Part shown: in pieces, positions 54,284 to 63,106 of the stretch
How the letters are laid out: each line of letters begins with the position of its first letter
Position numbering within the stretch: position 1 is the stretch's first letter
Assembly: GCF_000835495.1 (NCBI RefSeq)
Contig: NW_015622542.1
Coordinates: 5,540,485-5,604,484 of the forward strand
DNA: 64,000 bases
Reading direction: 5' to 3'
DNA from: Cladophialophora immunda
Lineage: Eukaryota > Ascomycota > Eurotiomycetes > Chaetothyriales > Herpotrichiellaceae
The notes under the pieces: generated by a model
Seen by the model: the letters and a program-made list of their open reading frames with translations, nothing else
Database searches by the model: none
Told to the model about the DNA's origin: nothing
Position numbers and translations under genes: made by a program

Positions 54284-54729
54284 TGTGATCTCCGCTATAA
54301 AGTCTCGTAGCTATGTAAGAGAATGGTGTTATATCGACCCATATAGTAGTAGTGAAGAGAATCAATTGGGTTTCCAGATTACGTTCACAGGCCGAGTCAA
54401 CGCTTCTGGATCCGCTGCCGTTCAGATATCAATTTTTGGCACCGAGGTGTTCGCCCCCCACCACCCCCGGGGGGGGGGGGAGAGGGATGCGGATATTGAT
54501 CGCCGGAAAATGATCTCGGGGGGTCAACTGGGCGTCAGGGCTTGAGGTGAGCCACACACGAGTTCTCCTTGGGATCATCCGCTTTTGTGAGTTCGGGTCC
54601 AAAAGCTGTATAAAGGTTATAGCATCACGATCGAGGCGAGTGGTACTGCACTGGCATGATACTCCAGCAGAAGCTAGTCTTGGTATTAGATATTTTGATC
54701 ACTCCACCAGTGCTTGACCTCTGACGGAG
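54284..54729. promoter_or_regulatory. Divergent promoter between aldehyde dehydrogenase and the crotonase-fold hydrolase
   Basis: The 446-base interval serves both genes. It contains CCGAGG (reverse of CCTCGG) at 54442-54447 and, nearby, five C followed by a twelve-G run at 54464-54480. Confidence 0.6.
54469..54480 (+). repeat. Twelve-base G homopolymer
   Basis: It directly follows five C residues and lies in the middle of a divergent promoter. Confidence 0.9.
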
Positions 54730-55536
54730 ATGACGAGGCTTCAAGAGTACCAGGACGTGTACGAAAACTTCCGCTTTGAAAGGACCGAGGACGGCATTCT
54801 TACCATCACGCTTCACACGAATGGAAGTGACCTGGTGTGGGGCATGAAGCCTGACGCAGCGCTCGGGAAAGTCTACACTGACGTTGCCAACGATCCGGAC
54901 AATAAGGTGATAATCCTGACCGGTGCAGGCGACACTTTTATTCACTACGAGAACCTTGGTTCCGATGATGTCGACAGAATTGCGCCCGACGTATGGGGTA
55001 GCCACGTTTTACCATTCGCTGTTAACTTGATCCATAACCACTTGGACATCGACATCCCCATGATCGCCGCCGTGAACGGGCCAGCCACGGTTCATGCTGA
55101 ACAGGCGTTGCTCTGCGACATCGTCCTAGCCTCAGAAACGGCAGCGTTTGGAGACCAGCCACACTTCCCCAATGGCCTCGTTCCCGGTGACGGGGTGCAA
55201 GTCATCTGGCCCTTGCTGATCGGCATGAATCGAGCGAGATACTTAATGTACACAGGCCAAGTCTTGAGTGCACAGGAAGCTAAAGACTTGGGGCTTGTCA
55301 GTGAGGTGCTTCCAAAGGATGGCTTACTTGGACGAGCGCACGAGCTTGCACGTCAACTGCTTCAGGCTCCGGAGCTGACACGGCGCTTGACTCGCCGGGC
55401 ATTTGGTGCCGTTATCAAACAGCAATTGAATGCAACGCTTCCTTATGGACTGGCGCTGGAAGGACTGGGAGCAGCACACTACTGGCCTCGCTCTTTCAAG
55501 AAAGCGAATTTGCCGCCAAATGCGCAGCTACCGTAA
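54730..55536 (+). CDS. Crotonase-superfamily beta-diketone hydrolase, 6-oxocamphor hydrolase-like
   Basis: This is a single-exon frame of 268 codons. It resembles Rhodococcus 6-oxocamphor hydrolase (OCH/CamK) far more than ordinary enoyl-CoA hydratases: QEYQDVYENFRFER at the start, LTITLHTNGSDLVW, NKVIILTGAGDTF, IPMIAAVNGPATVHAEQALL, and FGDQPHFPNGLVPGDGVQVI then WPLLIG. OCH residues I recall as catalytic (His145, Asp154, Glu244) fall at exactly the same numbers here (H145, D154, E244). A His is present at 122, while OCH His45 is replaced by Leu. The crotonase oxyanion loops are kept. OCH cleaves a cyclic beta-diketone by a retro-Claisen step without CoA. The flanking aldehyde dehydrogenase, P450, dehydrogenases and CoA ligase fit such a route. 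An ordinary CoA hydratase is less likely because GDG-type OCH residues replace the usual Glu pair. Confidence 0.85.
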   Translation: MTRLQEYQDVYENFRFERTEDGILTITLHTNGSDLVWGMKPDAALGKVYTDVANDPDNKVIILTGAGDTFIHYENLGSDDVDRIAPDVWGSHVLPFAVNLIHNHLDIDIPMIAAVNGPATVHAEQALLCDIVLASETAAFGDQPHFPNGLVPGDGVQVIWPLLIGMNRARYLMYTGQVLSAQEAKDLGLVSEVLPKDGLLGRAHELARQLLQAPELTRRLTRRAFGAVIKQQLNATLPYGLALEGLGAAHYWPRSFKKANLPPNAQLP

Positions 55537-56364
55537 CCCAGACGACGTGGTCGGTGTGCGAACGGAGGAAGACGCTCCGGGCTTAAAAATCTCCATTTCG
55601 AGAGTTTGGACAATAGTAAATGATCTCTGAGACCCAGAACCAATGCAATCTACCAAGGCGGTAGGAAACACCTTTCACGGATGCTCATGGATGACGTAGA
55701 ACTTCTATCCAGAATGAATGCCCACGATGAGACTCTGGCATTGTTCGGGTGTAACTCGAGGTTGTAAATCGAGGTCAAAGTTCCAAGTGCAATACCCCCT
55801 CTATTCCATTTTTCATGGGCTCTCACGGACATCCAGTTTGAAGGATACGTACCGGTCTGGGAAAAGAGGCACCAGAAAATAGTGCACCACGCAATCTCAT
55901 GGTTTGATTACCACCCGGCGAAGATGCCTGTGGCAACAGTCGAAAGGCAACTTCGGAATTTGCCCAACTTGGTGCCTCGGAACTTGAGTCGCGCTTTACG
56001 AGCCGAACCTCAATACTTGACCGTTAACCTTCCCGAGGCCGCTCCTCGAGTTGAATAACGGAGAAGGTTCTGCGGAAGCCATACTGCCTGGACGTACAGG
56101 ATATCCGATAGGGTCTTATAGTTGGTTGAGCACCTTGGGATACTGTTTGTGTGCTATAAACGACGCGAAACCGGAATGGTCAAACTATGGCAACGGTTCG
56201 CACGGTCCCATCGTCTCAATTGTATGAATTGTACTTCCACAACTCCTATCCCAAAAGCACGAGTACTCTTGACGAGGAAGTCGGTGCCCCTTTTGTGCGT
56301 CGAAACTTGAACAGACCTCGACCTTTGATTCTCAAGATCCCGCTTGCCCTAATCTTCTGTTGCA
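55537..56364. other. Upstream region of the P450 with an unexplained 96-codon open frame
   Basis: It contains the P450 promoter, with CCTCGG at 55975-55980 and CCGAGG at 56033-56038. The plus-strand frame 55767-56055 is open without an ATG near its start and reads protein-like (WALTDIQFEGYVPVWEKRHQ). It may be an orphan exon or relic. Confidence 0.45.
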
Positions 56365-58326
56365 ATGGGGTTTTCCGAAATTGTCTACTCATACCTGGAG
56401 CCTGACAAGGTATCCATAGCCACAATATTCGTGGCGTTCAGTTTCCTGGTCAGTGCTGATACCGCAGACTCGAGATCCAATCCTGCGAGACACTTACTTT
56501 CTGTAGTTCAGCCTTTACTGGGTTTTAGTGATCGTTTACCGGCTCACACTGCATCCCCTTGCTAAATATCCAGGGCCGGTCCTGTGGGCAATATCACCGG
56601 TACGGTCAGGTTCCGAGTTGTTGTACGCGCCCACGTACTGAACGCCCAACAGCTCCCCAGTATATACTATCTGCTTCAAGGCAGGATATCATTCCAGTAC
56701 AAGGTGTTGCACGACAAATATGGTGAGCCCTGGACATCGACCAAAGCACACAGGCGGTCTTCTCAAACCAAAGTACATACTAATCTGGTGCAGGGCCCGT
56801 TGTTCGTGTCATGCCCAACGAGCTCGCTTTCAATACAGCTCAAGCCTTTGAAGACATTTACGGCCATCGTCAAGGTAGACCGAATATGACGAGAGATCCT
56901 ATACATGTTGGGGCGGTGGAGGCGATCCCCGGAGCAAGTAATCTGACGATGGCCGATGAAGCCAACCATCCTCGCCAGCGCCGGGCTCTCGCTCATGCAT
57001 TCTCCAAGAAGGCGCTGATGGAGCAGGAAGACATCTTGCAAGGCTATGTCAAGAAATTCATCCTCCGTTTGCAAGAATATGCCGAGCAGAAAAAGCCAGC
57101 CAACATGGTCAGCTGGTTCAACTACTGCACTTTTGACATCATCGGCGATCTCTCCTTCGGCGAACCATTCGGCTGTCTAGAAGAAGGTGCGCGTTTCATG
57201 AGAAATTGTAAGAGCAACATTTGCCATTGCTGACACTATTCCAATAATAGGAGAAGGTGGCGAGTCTGCAGCATGGGTGGTGCTCATTTACGAAAGTATC
57301 AAGTCTGGCGCCATTGAACAGGCCACACGACGGTTCGCTACGGCTGGTAGCCTCATGCAACGCTTCCTCCTCTGGTCCTGTCCCTCCATCATCCGAGAAA
57401 GACGGTTGAGACATCTCCGGAACAGTACAGAGAAAACAGTGCGTAGGATGAACACCAAGACCGAACACAAAGACTTTCTCTGGTACATTCTCAGGCAACG
57501 AGAGAAGAAAAACGAAGTCAGTGACGATGAAGTCATCATGAACGCGGCTCTTTTCATGTGCGTTGAGTCCCCTTCCCCCAGCTGACTTTATGGCCACGTT
57601 TCTTTGCTTCTAAGACTCAAGCCATTCTACAGTGTTGCTGGAAGCGAAACGACTGCCACTCTCCTTTGTGGTGTCACGAATCTGCTTCTCCGGAATAGGG
57701 ACATCTACGAGAAACTCAAAGCCGAGATTCGCGAGAATATCAAGTCCGAAGAGGATCTGGTGATGGGCAAGCTCGGTGAACTCAAGTACCTGGATGCTTG
57801 CTTGGAAGAGGCTTTGAGAATCTTCCCACCCGTACCGATCGGGCTGCTCAGAATAGTACCCGAACCAGGGTCGGACATAGATGGCCAATTCATACCGGCC
57901 GGGGTAAGTGTGATACACTTCAAATTCAAGTCTTTTCTGTTTGTATGGAATTACTGACTTGACTTGACGGGGCAGACTTCAGTCTGTGTCAGTTCTTACG
58001 CGGCATCCCATAGTCCCGCCAACTTTTCCGAGCCCGAACAATATATACCTGAACGGTGGTTAAGCTCTGCGTACGACGGCGATATCAAAAAGGCCTCCCA
58101 ACCATTCTCGTTGGGGCCTAGAGGCTGTATCGGAAGGAACCTCACATATGTCGAGCTGCGCCTGATCCTGGGACAATTTCTTTGGCATTTTGACGTCGAA
58201 TTCTACGACGGCGCCCCTCTTTGGGACCCTGCCAATGAATTTGCGGGCCTGCGGGCTTACAACACATGGGAAAAGAGCCCCTTGATGGTAACTTTGATAG
58301 ACATCAGAAAGGAAAGCTCGACATAA
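56365..58326 (+). CDS. Cytochrome P450 monooxygenase, about 7 exons
   Basis: This is a microsomal heme monooxygenase. Exon 1 (56365-56448) and exon 2 (56507-56599) encode the N-terminal membrane anchor and the hinge LTLHPLAKYPGPVLWAISP. Exon 3 (56653-56722) gives LHDKYG and exon 4 (from 56794) gives PVVRVMPNELAFNTAQAFED. Later motifs are the C-helix-region RQRRALAHAFSKKALMEQED, SWFNYCTFDIIGDLSFGEPF, the I-helix SVAGSETTATLLCG, the ExxR motif LEEALRIFPPVP and the heme loop FSLGPRGCIGRNLTYVELRL. Introns near 57208-57250, 57560-57615 and 57904-57976 keep frame. It resembles fungal CYP65-like enzymes (isotrichodermin C-15 hydroxylase type). In this cluster it is the natural candidate for the first hydroxylation of the substrate. 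Confidence 0.92.
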
Positions 58327-58969
58327 CAAAAAAAAAAGAATTTACTACTTGATTAACCCGGGTGAGCAGCCTCAGGCAATATGTGCCATGGTCCTAAAGG
58401 GGACGATTCTTGGCTAGATCGATTATGCTGGGTTCTGGTTGCTGAACAGCAGCTGATGTTCACATCTTTGGAAATCGAGCTTCGGGTCTCACGGTCAGAC
58501 GCAGAAGGAGAGGTTGAAAGTGTCACGCCTTGTCTCGATCTTGCTGGTAGTTTTATTTATTGGTTAACCGTGAGGGCGCAATTGGGCGAGTCTGACACGT
58601 CGAATACATAGTAGTGCGACACATGGCCATGGCATTGTTGGCTGTCTGCAAACTCCCAACACTCATACGTAATCAGATGCATGACCAGGTTGATTAAACA
58701 AAGCTGCTCTTTGTGAAAATCGTACACAAGTGGCCGCTGTGGCTCAACAAGGAAGGTGTGCCCGGATACCCTTTCCCCATTATACCAACAGTGTTATCCT
58801 GAAATTGGCCTTTGAGAGGCCATCTGCAACGATTGAACAGGACGCTGAAGAGGTCCGAGCTGTGAAGTTTCTCTTTCGCTTTCAAGTCACGGGAGCAGGC
58901 AAGAACAGAATCCGCTCCCAATTTCGCCGGCAAGCAGTTGTCATTGTCATTTCGTTCCACAATATCCAT
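58327..58969. other. Convergent 3' spacer, nothing recognised
   Basis: An A-run directly follows the P450 stop (58326-58339). Open frames here lack family resemblance. Confidence 0.55.
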
Positions 58970-60008
58970 CTATAGCTTGGCCGTTCCCTTCGTCACGAAT
59001 GCTCCACGGGTATCAAGATCGTACTCACGCCCTTTACTCCACCCCATCCATCTTTTCAAGGCAGCTTCGCCGCCCTCGCCTGGCCGTAGAGCCTTTCCGT
59101 CCCATAGTGAGTCGATTTCTCTGGCCCGAGACTCAGTCAATCCAGTCCTCCCGGGACCGCTCCATCGGGCCTAATTCCAAGACCTTGAAGAAGCTCGGCA
59201 TAGAACTGCGGTTCCATCGACCCGACAGCCATATACTTACCCTTGTCCTTACACTCGTAGCACATATAATATGGACAACCTCCATCGAACGTATTCGTAC
59301 CTCGCTCTCCAATCCCGATATGGTGCTTCGTCAAGAGACGAGGGAACGTGGCTAGATAGCTAACGCCGTCGACCATGTTTGACTCGACAATTTGACCTTG
59401 GCCACTAGCTTGTCGATGGATTAGAGCTAACAGGACGCCTGAAAATGCGGCGAGGCCTCCTCCCGCAAAGTCGGCGAGGAGATTTTGCGGCGGTGACGGC
59501 GCAGCCTTCCGAGGGCCAAGTAATGACAGGACACCGGAAACCGCCAAGTAGTTGATATCGTGTCCAGCCAGGGTGGAATACTTGCCATCGCGGCGAAATC
59601 CGGTCAACCGTACCACGATGAGCTCTGGGTTCGCCTTGAGGAGGACCGTCTGCGGATCAAGGTCAAGCTTTTCAAGGACGCCCGGTCTGAAAGGATCGAT
59701 GAGGATATCGGCTTTGGGGATTAGTGAGAGGAGTATTGTCCGTGATTTGGTGCTCTTGAGGTCGAGCGCAATCGAGGCTTTGTGTGAGGTGAGAAGGTCA
59801 CCTGTCGGGCTTGGACCGGGACGGTCGATGCGCAAAACGGTGGCGCCCCAGTTGGCCAGGAGGAGGCCGCAGAAGGGGCCTATGCACCAAATGGGTAAGC
59901 CGCCTGGCATTCATGGGCTGCAAAGCAGCAGGGACATAGTATCTAACCCGGTGCTAGACCGCCAAGTTCGAGGACGCGGAGTCCCGATAACGGGTATCTG
60001 GGAGTCAT
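58970..60008 (-). CDS. CoA-transferase family III / alpha-methylacyl-CoA racemase-like, C-terminal region disrupted
   Basis: Exon 1 (start 60008) reads [20 protein letters not shown]. An intron (about 59882-59947, GTTAGA to GCATAG) joins it to [20 protein letters not shown]. Racemase landmarks follow: [17 protein letters not shown] (His), [16 protein letters not shown] (Asp), [17 protein letters not shown] and [17 protein letters not shown] (Glu). The frame stops at 59137, about 60-100 residues short of the family. Just beyond, another phase resumes a typical ending ([20 protein letters not shown], then [11 protein letters not shown]) and closes with AKL at 58970, a peroxisomal targeting signal. 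The segment equivalent to the usual DACVTPVL region is missing. It may be a recent deletion plus frameshift, a sequence error or an unusual intron. The likely role is epimerising 2-methyl-branched acyl-CoAs. Confidence 0.75.
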
Positions 60009-60599
60009 GGCTGAAGGTCTCGCCAGCAAGACTTGCTGTCAACATGTTTCGACGATAACGACAGCTACTTTCCAGCGTCTGCCTGACGGAGGTCTTCAGT
60101 AAATAACCGTAAAACTGAGAGGAGGCTACGGAGCACTTTCCGCTGCTTGATAAACTAGGCGTCTTCGGTGGAAAGATGGAGGGACAGCACAGGAAAGACA
60201 ACTGGCCGAGGTCCTGCTCGCCGGTTGTCGGTGTCCGCGGTCCGATAGGTATGGCAATCATTACTCGGGCGGTCGTGGTCAGCTATGCCTTTACCTTTGG
60301 ATCTTCCTTGCCATCGCCAAGGATAGAGAAAGGAGAATGGGGGCGCTGCAAGCGCTGCTAGTACGTGAGCCCCCGAGACCTACTCGAAAAGCGCTGAGGG
60401 ACCATTGTGCAAAGACGATATCATCATGAGTTGCTGCTTATTCCGGCATCGCTGAGCTTTCCAGGTCTTTTCGGATCGCGATTAAATGCACTGGCAACCC
60501 CCTAGGGTAGTAGTCTACTAGACTGGACATGGTATTGTAAGTGCCGGAAGGCGGGATCAGAGTCTCGTTCAATAAGGTCTTGAATTTATGGTGTGTTTT
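60009..60599. other. Promoter side of the racemase-like gene
   Basis: CCGAGG lies at 60206-60211. No gene is seen. Confidence 0.5.
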
Positions 60600-61544
60600 T
60601 CAATCTAATAGAGGGAGTGAGTACGGACCCGGTATATCTTTGTCTTCTGCTATGATATCCTCGAGGCTGGATTTAGGGATGTGGTCATAAGATGTGAGGT
60701 TCTGGACCACCCACTTCCCTTGTATTGTCAGCATGATGATGAGGTCTCTAAGGTAGTGGAAATATCTACTTGGGCCGTATCTAGCCCGCATGTCGGCCAC
60801 TCTGGTCTCTAGATCCTGAAAGTCTCCCTGTCGAACAAGCTCGACTTTAATGCCTGTGGCCCTCTCGTAGGCTTCGGCAAATTCCGAGACCGTGTGAGAG
60901 CCTGACTGAATGCAGAAGATTCCCCCTTTGCCGGCGAGCACGCCGGGATCGCTGGTCAGAATCTCGATGCTGGTTTCCGCGCAGTCTTTCATCGATGTCC
61001 AGGTGTATCTGGCCTGACCGTCTCCCCAGTATTTCATTGTGGCCCGGCCATTCTCCAAGGTGAAAGACCCTGGGCCTGTGGGCAAGTATAATCTGTGGGC
61101 AAAGAAGCCGCTGAAGACGTAGACCGGCCGGATTTTGCTCGTGAGTTCGACCTGGCGATAGAAGCTGATGTTGGCGTCATAATATTCCATGTCCCCGAAA
61201 GTCAAACCATGCCAGTTGAAGTTCCAGGATTGTGCATGAAAGATCTTCACCCCGGCCTTTTCGGCTTCCCGGAGAAGGACTAATTGGGCTTCCAGATAGA
61301 GCTCAGGGGTCGCCCCATACGCGCACACGACGGCGTCGACGCCGGTGACTGCTCTCTGAATCACATCTGTGTCGTAATAGTTTTTGATACGAACAAAAGA
61401 TTCAAGTGCCGTGGCAACCTGAGAGTCGACTTTGTCCGGTGTGCGGCCCATGCCCCTGACAAGCAGGCCTCTTCGGAGGGCAGCAGAAGCCAGCTGGTGG
61501 CCCAAATTGCCAGAGATACCTGCAATGAGGAGAAACATAGGCAT
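60600..61544 (-). CDS. NmrA-like / isoflavone-reductase-type NAD(P)-binding protein
   Basis: This is an atypical SDR of 314 residues from the ATG at 61544 (MPMFLLIAGISGNLGHQLAS); the frame is open 22 codons further upstream, but the Rossmann motif is normally at the very N-terminus. The GxxGxxG motif is GISGNLGHQL. Further family features are RGMGRTPDKVD, GVDAVVCAYGATPELYLEAQ, KAGVKIFHAQSWNFNW, YVFSGFFAHRLYLPTGPG and the WTSMKDCAETSIEILT segment. There is no canonical YxxxK, so it could be either a reductase or an NAD(P)-sensing regulator like NmrA. It is transcribed divergently from the SDR at 61904 with a 359-base shared promoter, which ties it to the catabolic cluster. Confidence 0.88.
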   Translation of the reverse strand: MPMFLLIAGISGNLGHQLASAALRRGLLVRGMGRTPDKVDSQVATALESFVRIKNYYDTDVIQRAVTGVDAVVCAYGATPELYLEAQLVLLREAEKAGVKIFHAQSWNFNWHGLTFGDMEYYDANISFYRQVELTSKIRPVYVFSGFFAHRLYLPTGPGSFTLENGRATMKYWGDGQARYTWTSMKDCAETSIEILTSDPGVLAGKGGIFCIQSGSHTVSEFAEAYERATGIKVELVRQGDFQDLETRVADMRARYGPSRYFHYLRDLIIMLTIQGKWVVQNLTSYDHIPKSSLEDIIAEDKDIPGPYSLPLLD

Positions 61545-61903
61545 CTTGAGTGTCAGGGACAGCTTTTTTGAATTCAAGTATGGGTGCTCGCGGCTACACG
61601 ATGGTACCAATCCATCTCATTTTGACTTGTGTAGCTGACTTAGCATCCTTCTTATCGAGTCAGAGGGAGAAGTTTCCGAGCTACGGCCCTGATTCAGCCG
61701 TAAAGACGTGGCCTCAGCTAGGAGACCATTCTCCGGTGCGGATGGCCCGCTTTGGTGGTGACCGCAGCCTAGGTCCGACGCCTCCTTTAGCCTGCCATGG
61801 TCTTCATCTTGAATGAGACAGAAAGCGCTTCATCTGGGCAACTAGGCATTACTATCAGGTCTTCAGTCTCCATTCGACCACCTACGACTCTCAGCCATCG
61901 ATC
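61545..61903. promoter_or_regulatory. Divergent promoter between the NmrA-like and SDR genes
   Basis: The 359 bases are shared by both start sites. No CCTCGG or CCGAGG is found here, unlike in four other cluster promoters. Confidence 0.5.
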
Positions 61904-62724
61904 ATGGGCGCCACGTTTGACCTGAAAGATCGAGTGATAGCTGTGACTGGCGGTGGCTCCGGCATAGGTCTTGCCACTGCCGAGCTCCTGGCCTCCTACG
62001 GTGCCAAAGTTTCTGTGGCCGACATCAACCTTGAAGCCTTGGAAGCAGTCAAGAAACGCATAGAAGCAGCGGGGGGACAGTGTATCATCTCGGCCGTGGA
62101 CGTCAGCAGCAGCACTCAGGTGAACAAATGGATCCAGAAGACGGTGGAAGCTTTCGGTCTATTGGACGGAGCGGCCAATATGGCTGGCATAATACCAGGC
62201 AACATTAACGTTGACCGTGTCGAGGATCTTGACGACGAGAGTTGGGCCAAGGTCCTCAACGTCAATCTCACGGGGATGATGTACTGCCTGCGAGCACAGC
62301 TTAAGCACATGAATCGACGTGGGTCGATAGTGAACGCTGCCAGCGTAGCCGGCCTTCGAGGGTTTGCGAAGAATGCAGCATACGTAGCGTCGAAACACGG
62401 TGTCATCGGACTGACGAGGGCAGCCGCTCAGGAAGTTGGTGACAGGGAAATCCGTGTCAACTGTCTCGCACCGTAGGTCGCGCAAGACGGAGTTTTGAAC
62501 CCGTGGTGAAAGTGCTGACATCTACCATCAGGGGCCTGATTGACACACCGATGCAGCGCGAGTCGACCAAGATACGCGGCATGGATCTTCCACTCACCCG
62601 ACAGCCCATCCATAGGAAAGGAGATGCACGCGAGGTGGCCCAGCTCATTGCCTGGCTAACCTCCACGGAATCGACCTTCATCAGCGGGACTGTGCAGGTG
62701 ATAGACGGAGGCTGGTTTGCGTGA
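61904..62724 (+). CDS. Short-chain dehydrogenase/reductase (classical SDR), 2 exons
   Basis: This is a cytosolic NAD(P)-dependent oxidoreductase of about 253 residues. Motifs in order are VIAVTGGGSGIGLATAELLA (TGxxxGIG), the acidic residue in VSVADINLEA favouring NAD, MAGIIPG (NAG-like), VNAASVAGLRG (catalytic Ser) and AAYVASKHGVIGLTRA (catalytic Tyr-x3-Lys). An intron (GTAGGT to CATCAG, about 62475-62531) joins RVNCLAP to GLIDTPM. The ending is FISGTVQVIDGGWFA. It is full length and intact. The enzyme would interconvert a secondary alcohol and a ketone, and is a candidate for oxidising the P450 product. Confidence 0.93.
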
Positions 62725-63106
62725 ACGTGAGCAGCGTAATACTACCAAAGTACCACAGTACGAACAACGAACACCTTACCTCATTGTCTGTCTTTTTTCG
62801 TTTTGCTCCTTTAGTCACCATGCAGAAAGCTCCCCAGCGGGCCGTGGATGCTGCATTTTGCAGACTAAGTCCGATTTCCCTACTGAAGCAAGAAGAAATC
62901 TCGTTCAGATTCAAAGGACCAATTTCCTCCCGATAAAGTCGACTATGAAAGACATGAGCTCGGAAGGCTGTTTGTACTCCCCTCCTCAACCCCCAGCCTG
63001 GTTAAAGACTCGCCATCAAGGAATTCCCGTTGATGAGAGCCACTTCCCCTCTCCCTAAACGCCCCCCGGGAGGACCTGTTTCTTTTGCTAATCATCCCCT
63101 GAGCAC
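62725..63106. other. Convergent 3' spacer, nothing recognised
   Basis: This is the shared 3' flank of the SDR and the CoA ligase. No gene is seen. Confidence 0.55.

Noticed and set aside
54730..55536. Assignment as an ordinary enoyl-CoA hydratase
   Set aside because: The residues and loops match 6-oxocamphor hydrolase at identical positions, and the usual hydratase Glu pair is not evident.
59137..59190. A short intron bridging the racemase-like gene's two phases
   Set aside because: The only phase-correct choice found uses a poor donor (GTCCCG) and would be about 26 nt, shorter than any other intron here.
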